Below, in pieces: positions 24,521 to 32,660 of a stretch of 62,740 bases of DNA. Made by a program: the position numbers and the translations under genes. Source of the stretch: Nitrospirota bacterium (lineage in GTDB: Bacteria > Nitrospirota > UBA9217); assembly GCA_020052615.1 (NCBI GenBank), contig JAGVOT010000090.1:1-62740 (forward strand), written 5' to 3'. Each line of letters begins with the position of its first letter. Position 1 is the first letter of the stretch. The notes below the pieces were generated by a model. The model made no database searches. It saw only the letters and a program-made list of their open reading frames with translations, and was not told the origin of the DNA.

Positions 24521-25198
24521 TTATTTTAGCGTAACAAGGTATGCGGCCAGCGACTTGAGATCATCATCGGACATGCCCGCATAGGGCGGCATCGCCGAAT
24601 CGGGGACGACGGAGCGTGGATCCTTCAGGTGCTTCACATGCCATTCCACATCCTTGCCGTTCGCGCCGACGCGCGTCAGCTCGGGCCCGCTGGTGCCGCC
24701 GATGCCGTTGATGTTGTGGCAGGCGCTGCAACCCTGTTCCTGATAGATCTGCTGGCCCCGGGACTGCGGTTTCCCGGCGACGCCGGCCGCGGCGGCTAAG
24801 ATGGGCTTGGGCGGCCATCCATTCGTGTCGATCTTGGAGATCCACGTGAGGAAGGCGACCAGATCATTCGCTTCCTGCGAGGTGAGCCCCAGCTTCGGCA
24901 TGGCCGCTTTGGGCTTCACGCCGCGGGGGTCCATCAGGAACTGCTTGAGGTACCCAGCCGGCTTGCGCTCCACCACCTTGGTCATGTCGGGCGCGAAGTA
25001 GGACCCGTTTCCCAGGATGGTATGGCAGCCGATGCAGTCGTACTTCTGCCAGGCCATCTTGCCGGCGTCAATTTCTTTGGTGATCTCCGGGGCCCTGCCG
25101 TCGATCTGGTTCATCGTGTCGACGGTAAGGCCCAGGAAGATCACGAAAAAGAAGAGACTGCCGAAAATAAAAAGATTCCGTGCTGCTTTGTTGCTCAT
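24521..25198 (-). CDS. norC: Nitric oxide reductase cytochrome c subunit NorC, with an extra haem domain
   Basis: A 225-residue membrane-anchored cytochrome. The first half is standard NorC: helix (LFIFGSLFFFVIFLGLTV), then CIGCHTILGNGSYFAPDMT with haem at residues 55-59. The second half carries another cytochrome c domain, CSACHNINGIGG (haem 157-161) with distal Met in MPPYAGM. Ordinary NorC has one haem c, so this is a diheme form. The start at 25198 (ATGAGC) is preceded by GGAGGTGTCT. It forms an operon with norB, 76 bases downstream. Confidence 0.85.
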   Translation of the reverse strand: MSNKAARNLFIFGSLFFFVIFLGLTVDTMNQIDGRAPEITKEIDAGKMAWQKYDCIGCHTILGNGSYFAPDMTKVVERKPAGYLKQFLMDPRGVKPKAAMPKLGLTSQEANDLVAFLTWISKIDTNGWPPKPILAAAAGVAGKPQSRGQQIYQEQGCSACHNINGIGGTSGPELTRVGANGKDVEWHVKHLKDPRSVVPDSAMPPYAGMSDDDLKSLAAYLVTLK

Positions 25199-25540
25199 AG
25201 ACACCTCCTTGAAGATAGGATTATTGCTCTTGATGATGCAGAATAAAGAATTCAGAGCTCGGCCGTTATGATATGCATCATAGAGTATAACAAAAAATCT
25301 GATCGTTACATGTGCGGGAAGAATAAAACCTCGCCAGGTGGATGGGTGTCAGAAGGATGCAGATGATTGAACCTTGTCGCAGGGGGTCCGATCGGGGTCC
25401 GGATATTCACGAATGACTGCTCGACGAGTGGATTATCATCAGACAGGCGGGTCATCTGCCAAGGTCCCACAGGGGGTCAATAGTGGTGTTCATCGGAAGA
25501 CGGGGCTCCAGTTCTGCTCCCGGCGTTCTCCAATTTTCCC
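25199..25540. other. Non-coding gap between divergent norCB and the haem operon
   Basis: No gene recognised. It contains the palindrome at 25268-25283 and two copies of a short AGGGGGTC motif (25382-25389 and 25469-25476), followed by the promoter candidate for the haem operon. Confidence 0.5.
25268..25283. promoter_or_regulatory. Palindrome TATGAT-ATGC-ATCATA upstream of norC
   Basis: A 6-bp perfect inverted repeat with a 4-base centre (in half-site terms TATGA-N6-TCATA), 70 bases before the norC start. It shares half-sites and the flanking GAG with the site at 19872-19887. Likely operator of a Crp/Fnr-type regulator of NO metabolism. Confidence 0.6.
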
Positions 25541-25570
25541 TTGACTTTGAACGGGTTAAGAACGTAATAT
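25541..25570 (+). promoter_or_regulatory. Sigma-70-type promoter for the ccsA-hem operon
   Basis: TTGACT (25541-25546), an 18-base spacer and TAATAT (25565-25570), about 50 bases upstream of the ccsA-like start. It is the best promoter match in this gap. Confidence 0.6.
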
Positions 25571-25619
25571 AAGCCCTTGCCCAATTGGGAAAATACATCC
25601 ACGGAGCCGGGCCCTTATC

Positions 25620-26432
25620 ATGAACCTGACATTCTTTTTCGCAGCCGTAGCTCTCTACCTGATAGCGACCGCCGGATATTGCATCTTCTTCATCCAGCCG
25701 GAGCGCAAGTCCATCGCATCAATCTCGCTCTGGACGACCTTTCTCGGCTTTGTGCTTCATTTCATCTATTTCATCCTGCGCTGGTCGGAAGGCGGCCGCA
25801 TTCCCGTCACGAGCTTCTTCGAGGCCATCAACGCGCTCGGGATGGGCATCGTCATGGTGTTCCTGATCATGGAGCTTCGGTACCGGATCCCCGCGCTCGG
25901 CACATTCATGCTGCCGCTCGTGCTTATCCTCATGGCGCCCGCGGCCGTCACGTCGCGACAGATCGCCGGGCTGGACCCGATCCTGAAGAGCGCCTGGCTG
26001 GGGATCCATACGAGCCTCGCGCTTCTGGGCGACGCTGCCTTTGCATTCGCCTTCATCGTCTCCCTCATGTATCTGCTCCAGGACCACCAGCTCAAGCACA
26101 AGCGGCTGGGCGCCATCTTCCACCGCCTGCCGCCGTTGGACGTCATGGACACCATCAGCTACCGCGCACTGTCCATCGGCTGGCCGCTCTTTACCCTCGG
26201 CATGATCACCGGCTCCATCTGGGCGGAGAGCGCCTGGGGGACCTACTGGAGCTGGCAGCCGAAAGAGACGGCGTCGCTCCTCGTGTGGGTCCTCTACCTG
26301 GCGGTCCTGCACCTCCGGACCATCGGATGGCGGGGCCGCAAGATGGCCTATCTTACGATCGCGGGGTTCCTGTTCGTGCTGATCAGCTTCTTCGTCGTGA
26401 GCAGGATCGGGGTCGGGAAGCATACGTTCTAG
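25620..26432 (+). CDS. Cytochrome c biogenesis protein, CcsA/HemX type
   Basis: A 270-residue membrane protein with about eight helices. The conserved WGTYWSWQPKE is a form of the haem-handling WWD segment, flanked by histidines. The family moves haem to the outside for cytochrome c synthesis (system II), and members are often encoded directly before hemA, as here. The cognate Ccs1/ResB part is not in the window. The ATG at 25620 is the first in frame and the membrane helix starts at residue 4. Confidence 0.85.
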   Translation: MNLTFFFAAVALYLIATAGYCIFFIQPERKSIASISLWTTFLGFVLHFIYFILRWSEGGRIPVTSFFEAINALGMGIVMVFLIMELRYRIPALGTFMLPLVLILMAPAAVTSRQIAGLDPILKSAWLGIHTSLALLGDAAFAFAFIVSLMYLLQDHQLKHKRLGAIFHRLPPLDVMDTISYRALSIGWPLFTLGMITGSIWAESAWGTYWSWQPKETASLLVWVLYLAVLHLRTIGWRGRKMAYLTIAGFLFVLISFFVVSRIGVGKHTF

Positions 26433-26489
26433 TAGGGGCGGCCCTGTGTGGCCGCCCGGTTCAGGGCAACCACATAGGGTTGCCCCTAC
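26432..26489 (+). repeat. 58-bp inverted element flanking hemA, left copy
   Basis: The element begins GTAGGGGC and ends GCCCCTAC, so it has terminal inverted repeats, with two inner GGCGGCC/GGGCAACC hairpins. It is the reverse complement of the element at 28019-28076 with one mismatch. It lies between ccsA and hemA. Confidence 0.85.
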
Positions 26490-26573
26490 CAGTTCTCGTA
26501 ATCGATTGTACCGTGTGCGGCGAAGCCGCCAGTGGTTAAATATCAGTTCCGTCCCGCACGGTCAGGATAAATC

Positions 26574-27932
26574 ATGGGAATCGTCGTCGTCGGTCTCAGC
26601 CATAAATCAGCGCCCATCGAGGTCCGGGAGAAGCTCTATTTCCCCGAGGAAACGATCCCGGCCGCCCTCGGCAAGCTCATGTCCTATGAGGGCATCCGGG
26701 AAAGCCTCATCATCTCCACGTGCAATCGCGTGGAGATCTACGCTTCCGTAGCGGACAGCGCAAGGGGCGTGGACCGCATCAAGCAGTTCATCTCGGAGTA
26801 CCACGGCATCGCCCGCGGGGCCCTCGAAGGGTCGCTCTACGTCTATCCGGACAGTCAGGGCGTGCGCCATACCTTCCGCGTGGCCTCGAGCCTCGACTCC
26901 CTGGTGCTCGGCGAGGCGCAGATCCTGGGACAGCTCAAGGACGCCTACGATATCGCCCTCAAGGCCAAGACCACCAGCACCATCCTGAACAAACTCATCA
27001 AGAAATCGATCTCCGTGGCAAAGCGGGTCCGCACCGAAACGCGGCTCGCCGAGGGCGCGGTGTCCATCAGCTCCGCGGCCGTGGAGCTGGCGAAGAAGAT
27101 CTTCGGCGACCTTACGGGCAAGACGGTCATGCTGCTCGGAGCCGGTGAGATGGCCGAGCTGGCCGCCCAGCACCTGCTGGGCAACGGTGTGAAGAACATC
27201 ATGGTCGCGAACCGCACCTTCGAGCGGGCCGAGGAGCTTGCCAAGGAGTTCAAGGGCGACGCAATCCGGTTCGAGCATTTTCCCGACGCCCTGGTGATGG
27301 TGGATATCCTCATCTGCGCCACCGGCGCACCGAAGTACGTGGTCAATCGCGACATGGTAGCGCGGATCATCAAGGACCGCCGTCACAGGCCCATCTTCAT
27401 GATCGACATCTCGAACCCGCGGAACATCGATCCCGAGATCGACAAGGTCGACAGCGTGTACCTCTATGACATCGACGATCTGCAGAGCAAGGTCGACGTG
27501 AACACCGAGGGCAGGGCGAAGGAAGCCGAACGGGCCGAGGAGCTTGTGACCCAGGAGGTGGAGACCTATCTCCAGTGGGAGCGGGGACTCGACGCAATAC
27601 CGACCATCGTGGACCTCCGGGAAAAGGTGGAGGACATCAGGAAACGCGAGCTCGATAAGACCCTTGGCTCCCTGAACGGCATGACCGACGATCAGAAGAG
27701 GGCCGTGGACATCATGTCGCAGGCCATCGTGAACAAACTTCTTCACGCGCCGCTGGTGATCCTGAAACAGGCGGCAGCCAGCACGGAAAGCGGCGACGCC
27801 ACCCTGGCCATAGCGCGCAAGCTGTTCAATCTGGACAAGGAATTGAAACGGCCCGTACACCACGGCAAGGCGTCGGAACAGCCGGGGGAAAAGGTTCCAG
27901 GTCCTGTCAAGGAGCGGAAGGACGTCTGCTAG
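26574..27932 (+). CDS. hemA: Glutamyl-tRNA reductase HemA
   Basis: A 452-residue glutamyl-tRNA reductase, the first enzyme of tetrapyrrole synthesis by the C5 pathway. The catalytic Cys is in STCNRVEIYA (near residue 50), and the NADPH-binding region GAGEMAELAAQHL lies near 190, followed by a C-terminal dimerisation helix region. VGLSHKSAPIEVRE at the N-terminus is typical. A weak AGGATAAATC site precedes the ATG. It belongs to the hem operon although a repeat element lies on each side. Confidence 0.95.
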   Translation: MGIVVVGLSHKSAPIEVREKLYFPEETIPAALGKLMSYEGIRESLIISTCNRVEIYASVADSARGVDRIKQFISEYHGIARGALEGSLYVYPDSQGVRHTFRVASSLDSLVLGEAQILGQLKDAYDIALKAKTTSTILNKLIKKSISVAKRVRTETRLAEGAVSISSAAVELAKKIFGDLTGKTVMLLGAGEMAELAAQHLLGNGVKNIMVANRTFERAEELAKEFKGDAIRFEHFPDALVMVDILICATGAPKYVVNRDMVARIIKDRRHRPIFMIDISNPRNIDPEIDKVDSVYLYDIDDLQSKVDVNTEGRAKEAERAEELVTQEVETYLQWERGLDAIPTIVDLREKVEDIRKRELDKTLGSLNGMTDDQKRAVDIMSQAIVNKLLHAPLVILKQAAASTESGDATLAIARKLFNLDKELKRPVHHGKASEQPGEKVPGPVKERKDVC

Positions 27933-28018
27933 GGACGGTGCGGACATGAAGCGAACACCATCATAACCACAGCATCGCATACGGATGCCCTGGATGGAAA
28001 ATTCGATTTCGAAAATAC

Positions 28019-28076
28019 GTAGGGGCAACCCGATGTGGTTGCCCTGAACCGGGCGGCCACACAGGGCCGCCCCTAC
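28019..28076 (-). repeat. 58-bp inverted element flanking hemA, right copy
   Basis: The same element as at 26432-26489 in reverse orientation; 57 of 58 positions match. It lies between hemA and hemC and ends 24 bases before the hemC ribosome site. Confidence 0.85.
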
Positions 28077-28100
28077 AAATTATCCCGTAAGGAGCTTTCA

Positions 28101-29066
28101 TTGAGAAAAGAGATCAGGATCGGCACCCGCGCCAGCGCCCTGGCGCTCTGGCAGGCGGAATGGGTGAAGTCGGAGCTCGAGAAGAAGTACCCCGGCGTGA
28201 CGGTGCCCCTCACGAAAATTAAAACAACAGGAGACAAGATCCTCGACGTACCGCTGTCCAAGGTTGGCGGCAAGGGGCTCTTCGTGAAGGAGATCGAGGA
28301 GGCCATGCTCCGGCAGGAGATCGATATCGCCGTGCACAGCATGAAGGACGTGCCGACCTTCTTTCCCGACGGCCTGCACCTGAGCTGCATTACCAAGCGC
28401 GAGGACGCGCGCGACGCGCTGCTGTCGCGGAACCACGTGAAGTTCAAGGACCTGCCGAAAGGCGCCAACATCGGCACGAGCAGTCTCCGCCGCCAGACGC
28501 AGATCATGAGCGTCCGGCCGGATTTCGTCATTCATCAGCTCCGCGGAAACGTTGACACGCGGCTCAGGAAATTGAAAGAAGGACAGTACGACGCCATTAT
28601 CCTCGCTGCGGCCGGCGTGAAAAGGCTCGGCCTGGCCGAGAATGTGACCGAATACATCGACGCGGACGTGAGCATCCCGGCGATCGGCCAGGGCGCACTC
28701 GGTATCGAGTGCCGCGTAGACGACCGGGAACTGAACGACATGATCGCCTTCTTCAATCATGCCGAGAGCCGGGTCTGCGTCACCGGCGAACGGGCGCTCC
28801 TCAGGAGGCTCGAGGGCGGGTGCCAGGTGCCGATCGCCTGCTACGGCCGGATCAGGAACAACAAGCTTTCGCTGGTCGGGCTTGTGGGAAGCGTGGACGG
28901 CAAACGGATCATCAAGGATACGATCGAAGGGCCCCTGGCCGATGCCGAGCGGCTGGGCGTTGAACTGGCAGAGACCCTGCTGAAGCGCGGCGCCGACGTC
29001 ATCCTGCGCGAAGTGTATGGCGCGAACGCCGATACGAGCGGCGACAAATTGCTGGAGAATTCATAA
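28101..29066 (+). CDS. hemC: Hydroxymethylbilane synthase (porphobilinogen deaminase)
   Basis: A 321-residue HemC. The N-terminal IGTRASALALWQAEWV, the middle VGGKGLFVKEIEEAML, HSMKDVPT and the cofactor-attachment Cys in LEGGCQVPI are all present. It joins four porphobilinogens into hydroxymethylbilane on a covalently bound dipyrromethane. The start is TTG at 28101, because AAGGAGCTTTCA lies just before it and the longer frame upstream comes from the repeat element. A tract of short GGTAGGAA repeats follows the gene. Confidence 0.93.
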   Translation: MRKEIRIGTRASALALWQAEWVKSELEKKYPGVTVPLTKIKTTGDKILDVPLSKVGGKGLFVKEIEEAMLRQEIDIAVHSMKDVPTFFPDGLHLSCITKREDARDALLSRNHVKFKDLPKGANIGTSSLRRQTQIMSVRPDFVIHQLRGNVDTRLRKLKEGQYDAIILAAAGVKRLGLAENVTEYIDADVSIPAIGQGALGIECRVDDRELNDMIAFFNHAESRVCVTGERALLRRLEGGCQVPIACYGRIRNNKLSLVGLVGSVDGKRIIKDTIEGPLADAERLGVELAETLLKRGADVILREVYGANADTSGDKLLENS

Positions 29067-29074
29067 ATGATCGA

Positions 29075-29185
29075 AGGTAGGAAGGTAGGAACGTAGGAAG
29101 GTAGGAGGTAAAAAGCTAAGACACTGAGAGGGTAGGAAGACGTTGATCTCGCTTACCTTCTGGCCTTCTTACCTTCTTTCGCTCA
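29075..29185. repeat. GGTAGGAA-rich repeat between hemC and cobA-hemD
   Basis: Four or five tandem copies of GTAGGAA-type units (29076-29110) are followed by complementary CTTACCTTCT units (29153-29180), forming another imperfect inverted repeat inside the operon. Confidence 0.55.
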
Positions 29186-29238
29186 GACCGTTTCCCGGCC
29201 ATCCTCCGCGCCCTCATCGACCTCCGCGGTAATAAACT

Positions 29239-30786
29239 ATGACCCAATCAACAGGAAAAGTCTATCTCATCGGCGCCGGCCCCGGCGACCCGGGGCTCAT
29301 CACGGTCAAAGGCCTGGAGTGCGTCCAGAAGGCCGACGTGGTGATCTACGATTATCTCGCCAACGAGCGTCTGCTGGAGCACCGCAGGCCGGACTCCGAG
29401 CTCATCTACGTCGGCAAGCAGGGAAGCCGCCACACGCTTCCCCAGGAGGAGATCAACGACCTCATCGTCAGGAAGGCGAAGGAGGGAAAGGTCGTGGCCC
29501 GGCTCAAGGGCGGCGATCCCTTCATCTTCGGCCGGGGCGGCGAGGAGGCCGAGGAGCTCGTAGGGAACGGCATCCCCTTTGAGGTCGTCCCCGGCGTGAC
29601 GGCGGCAACGGCTGTGCCGACCTACGCGGGCATACCGCTGACCCATCGCGATCACACCGCCAGCGTCGCCTTCGTGACCGGCCACGAGGACCCCACAAAG
29701 CCCGAGTCCAAGCTGCACTGGAAAGAGCTGGCCACGGGCATCGGAACGCTTGTGTTCTTCATGGGCATGAAGAACCTCCAGAACATCGTGAACAACCTCG
29801 TCGCCAACGGCAGGAGCGCTGATACGCCGGTCGCGCTCATCCAATGGGGCACGCGGACCGACCAGAGGGTCGTCACGGGAACGCTGAAGGATATTGTTCT
29901 GAAAGTGACAGAAGCGAAGCTCGGCCCTCCGGCCATCATCGTCGTGGGCGAGGTCGTGTCGCTGCGGGACAAGCTCAACTGGTTCGAATCGAAGCCGCTC
30001 TTCGGAAAACGCATCGTCGTGACGCGCTCCCGGGACCAGGCGAGCGTGTTCGCCGAAACGCTGATCGACCGCGGCGCGACGCCCATAGAGTTCCCGAGCA
30101 TCGACGTGGTGCCGCCGGCTGACTGGTCCGAGCTCGACGCGGCTCTGAGCAGCCTCGACACCTACCAGTGGATCATCTTTACGAGCGCCAACGCCATACG
30201 GTTCTTCTTCGAGCGGCTCCGGTCGCGGGGCATGGACATCCGGTCGCTCCATGCCAACAGGATCTGCGTCGTCGGGCCCAAGACCGCCGAGGCCCTGGAG
30301 CAATATAGCCTCAAGGCCGACCTCGTTCCGCAAGAGTTCAAGGCCGAAGGCGTGCTCGCCGCGCTGGGCGAGGGGCAGGTGAAGGGGATGAAGTTCCTCA
30401 TACCCCGCGCGAAGATCGCCCGGGAACTGATCCCTGAAAAGCTCAGGGAGAAGGGCGCCGAGGTCACCGTGGCGACGGCCTACGAGAACGTCAGGCCGGC
30501 GACCGACGTGGACCGCGTCCGGAAGCTCTTCGAGGAGAAAAAGATAGCGGCTGTGACCTTCACGAGCTCGTCGACGGTCCACAATTTTGTTGAAATGCTG
30601 GGGCAAAAAGAGTATATAAAACTAGTAGATGGCGTCGACGTGGCCTGCATCGGTCCGGTGACGGCAAAGACCGCGGAAGAGTACGGCATGAAGGTGGACA
30701 TCATGCCGAAGGACTACACCATCCCGGCGCTCGTGGACGCGATGGTGGAGTATTATAAGCAAAAAAGAACCACCCTAAAGAACTAA
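29239..30786 (+). CDS. cobA-hemD: Fused uroporphyrinogen-III methyltransferase and uroporphyrinogen-III synthase
   Basis: A 515-residue two-domain enzyme. Residues 1-245 are SUMT: VYLIGAGPGDPGLITVKG at the start, RLKGGDPFIFGRGGEE, and GVTAATAVPTYAGIPLTHRD. Residues 250-510 are HemD-like (FGKRIVVTRSRDQ, IIFTSANAIRFF, VTFTSSSTVHNFVEML). The fusion closes the ring to uroporphyrinogen III and methylates it to precorrin-2, leading to sirohaem, cobalamin and, in some anaerobes, haem by the alternative route. The ribosome site is weak. It sits between hemC and the Fe-S carrier gene. Confidence 0.92.
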   Translation: MTQSTGKVYLIGAGPGDPGLITVKGLECVQKADVVIYDYLANERLLEHRRPDSELIYVGKQGSRHTLPQEEINDLIVRKAKEGKVVARLKGGDPFIFGRGGEEAEELVGNGIPFEVVPGVTAATAVPTYAGIPLTHRDHTASVAFVTGHEDPTKPESKLHWKELATGIGTLVFFMGMKNLQNIVNNLVANGRSADTPVALIQWGTRTDQRVVTGTLKDIVLKVTEAKLGPPAIIVVGEVVSLRDKLNWFESKPLFGKRIVVTRSRDQASVFAETLIDRGATPIEFPSIDVVPPADWSELDAALSSLDTYQWIIFTSANAIRFFFERLRSRGMDIRSLHANRICVVGPKTAEALEQYSLKADLVPQEFKAEGVLAALGEGQVKGMKFLIPRAKIARELIPEKLREKGAEVTVATAYENVRPATDVDRVRKLFEEKKIAAVTFTSSSTVHNFVEMLGQKEYIKLVDGVDVACIGPVTAKTAEEYGMKVDIMPKDYTIPALVDAMVEYYKQKRTTLKN

Positions 30787-30790
30787 ATTT

Positions 30791-30897
30791 TATCACGAGT
30801 GATACGAATAATGCGCGAATGGCACGAATAAAAGCACGGCTATAAATAGTTTACTGCATTTCATTCGTGTAATTCGTCCATTCGTGACATTCGTGTT
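30791..30897. repeat. Imperfect inverted repeat, GAATGGCACGAATAAAAGCA family, copy 1
   Basis: The 20-mer GAATGGCACGAATAAAAGCA (30817-30836) and the right arm ATTCGTCCATTCGTGACATT (30872-30891) are near complementary. Both strings recur unchanged at 31374-31393 and 31501-31520. Confidence 0.7.
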
Positions 30898-30939
30898 CAA
30901 GTATTGTTAGTTCATCCTTGTTTTGTAAGGAGAAATTGA

Positions 30940-31335
30940 ATGATAACGATCACTGATGTAGCGGCAGACAAGATCAAAGAGATATTGAAGGCCGAGGGCG
31001 TGCCCCAGGCAGGCCTTCGCGTGTTCACGGGCGGCGGGGGATGCGGCTGCAGCGGTCCGACGTTCGAGATCGCCATCGACGACAAGGCCGGCGACGGCGA
31101 CACGGTGGTGGAGAACAAAGGCGCGAAGCTCTATATCGACGCTGAGACCGCAGGAAAACTGGGGACCGCCGAGCTCGGATTCATCTCCGATGAGCGCGGC
31201 GAAGGCTTCGTCATCGCTTACCCGAACGGCGCGCCCCAGGGCGGAAGCTGCGGCTGCGGCCCCGACGGCGGACCGAGCAGCGGCGGATGCGGATCGGGAT
31301 CGGGTTCTTCCGGCGGCGGCTGCGCCTGCGGGTAA
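30940..31335 (+). CDS. A-type iron-sulfur carrier (IscA/ErpA-like) with Cys/Gly-rich tail
   Basis: A 131-residue protein. The first 105 residues are an A-type carrier: GLRVFTGGGGCGCSGPTFEI with the first cysteine, and GGSCGCG with the other two. The tail of about 25 residues is rich in Gly, Ser and Cys (GGCGSG, GGGCACG), more than in ordinary IscA, and could bind metal. It may supply Fe-S clusters to redox enzymes encoded nearby. AAGGAG lies before the ATG. It sits between the two copies of an inverted repeat in the hem operon. Confidence 0.85.
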   Translation: MITITDVAADKIKEILKAEGVPQAGLRVFTGGGGCGCSGPTFEIAIDDKAGDGDTVVENKGAKLYIDAETAGKLGTAELGFISDERGEGFVIAYPNGAPQGGSCGCGPDGGPSSGGCGSGSGSSGGGCACG

Positions 31336-31350
31336 GACACAAAACTTTAC

Positions 31351-31526
31351 CGCGAATGACACGAATAAATCACGAATGGCACGAATAAAAGCAGGACCCG
31401 AAGATGCTTTTTGCGAGTGTTCGTCTGTGTCGATTCATGGCAAAATGATCTGTGCGATTTTCTCTGCGTTTGTCTGCGTGCTATGACGTATATTCGTGTG
31501 ATTCGTCCATTCGTGACATTCGTGTT
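31351..31526. repeat. Imperfect inverted repeat, GAATGGCACGAATAAAAGCA family, copy 2
   Basis: The left arm (31374-31393) and right arm (31501-31526) match copy 1. Between the arms there is an extra stretch with GTCTGTGTCGATTC and TTTGTCTGCGTG, so this copy is longer. It lies between the Fe-S carrier gene and hemB. Confidence 0.7.
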
Positions 31527-31589
31527 ATGGATTTTGATTCTTCCTCACCCGTGTTAATCCGTGGTTGACTAAGCTGTTCAGGAGCTTCC

Positions 31590-32564
31590 ATGTACTTTCC
31601 CCAGTATCGTCCCCGCAGGCTGCGGGCCAGCGAGACCATCCGGCGCATGGTGCGCGAGACCACGCTCTCGCCGGACAACTTCATCTACCCGATGTTCGTG
31701 ACCCACGGCAAGAGTGTCAGAAAGGAGATATCGTCCATGCCGGGCAACTACCAGCAGTCCATTGACAATCTCGTCAAGGACTGCGAGGAAGTGCACGGGC
31801 TCGGCATCCCGGCCGTGATCCTCTTCGGGATACCGGAGCACAAGGATGAACTGGGAACCGAGGCCTATTCCGACGAAGGGATCGTCCAGCACGCCATCAA
31901 GGCCATCAAGAACAAGCTCCCCGACCTCATGGTGATCACGGACGTCTGCATGTGCGAGTATACGAGCCACGGTCACTGCGGCGTCATCAGGAACGGTCAG
32001 GTCCAGAACGACGCGACGCTGGAACTTCTCGCGAAGGAGGCGCTGTCGCACGCGAAGGCCGGTGCGGACATGGTCGCGCCGTCGGACATGATGGACGGCA
32101 GGGTCGGAGCCATACGCGAGGCTCTGGATGACGGAGGATTCGAGAACACCCCGATCATGGCATATGCCGCGAAATACGCATCGGGCTTTTACGGTCCCTT
32201 CCGGGAGGCGGCCGAATCGACGCCCCAGTTCGGCGACCGCAGGTCCTACCAGATGGACCCGTCGAACAGCCGCGAGGCGCTGCGCGAGGTAGAGCTCGAC
32301 ATCGAGGAGGGCGCCGACATCGTCATGGTCAAGCCCGCGCTGTCGTACCTGGACATCATTTCCCGGGTAAAGCAGGAGTTCGATCTTCCCGTTGCCGCCT
32401 ACAACGTGAGCGGCGAGTACTCCATGGTCAAGGCCGCGGCAAAGCTCGGCTGGATCGACGGCGAACGCGTCATGATGGAGGTCCTTACCTCGATCAGGCG
32501 CGCAGGCGCGGACATGATCCTGACCTACCACGCCAAGGAAGCGGCGAAACTGCTGGACAAGTAG
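31590..32564 (+). CDS. hemB: Porphobilinogen synthase (delta-aminolevulinic acid dehydratase)
   Basis: A 324-residue HemB. The Schiff-base lysines lie in FYGPFREAA...(first region) and [11 protein letters not shown]. The cysteines in [14 protein letters not shown] are typical of zinc-using Hem[15 protein letters not shown] and the C-terminal [12 protein letters not shown] also fit. It condenses two ALA to porphobilinogen. AGGAGCTTCC precedes the ATG. It is the last gene of the haem operon and is followed by a strong terminator. Confidence 0.95.
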   Translation: MYFPQYRPRRLRASETIRRMVRETTLSPDNFIYPMFVTHGKSVRKEISSMPGNYQQSIDNLVKDCEEVHGLGIPAVILFGIPEHKDELGTEAYSDEGIVQHAIKAIKNKLPDLMVITDVCMCEYTSHGHCGVIRNGQVQNDATLELLAKEALSHAKAGADMVAPSDMMDGRVGAIREALDDGGFENTPIMAYAAKYASGFYGPFREAAESTPQFGDRRSYQMDPSNSREALREVELDIEEGADIVMVKPALSYLDIISRVKQEFDLPVAAYNVSGEYSMVKAAAKLGWIDGERVMMEVLTSIRRAGADMILTYHAKEAAKLLDK

Positions 32565-32588
32565 CACGCGAAGAACATGCGAAATTGG

Positions 32589-32621
32589 AAAGGGCCCGGG
32601 AGAACATCCCGGGCCCTTTTT
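32589..32621 (+). terminator. Rho-independent terminator after hemB
   Basis: AAAGGGCCCGGG and CCCGGGCCCTTT form a GC-rich stem around AGAACAT, followed by TTTTT. It ends the haem operon. Confidence 0.92.
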
Positions 32622-32660
32622 GCATTCATCGAAGTTCATGAGAACAACAGGTACGGTCAG

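Noticed and set aside
26607-28028. Long minus-strand frame opposite hemA
   Set aside because: HemA has all family motifs; the antisense frame has no recognisable domains and reads into the repeat.
29075-29185. CRISPR-like tandem repeats after hemC
   Set aside because: Units are only seven to eight bases with no spacers of constant length and there are no cas genes.
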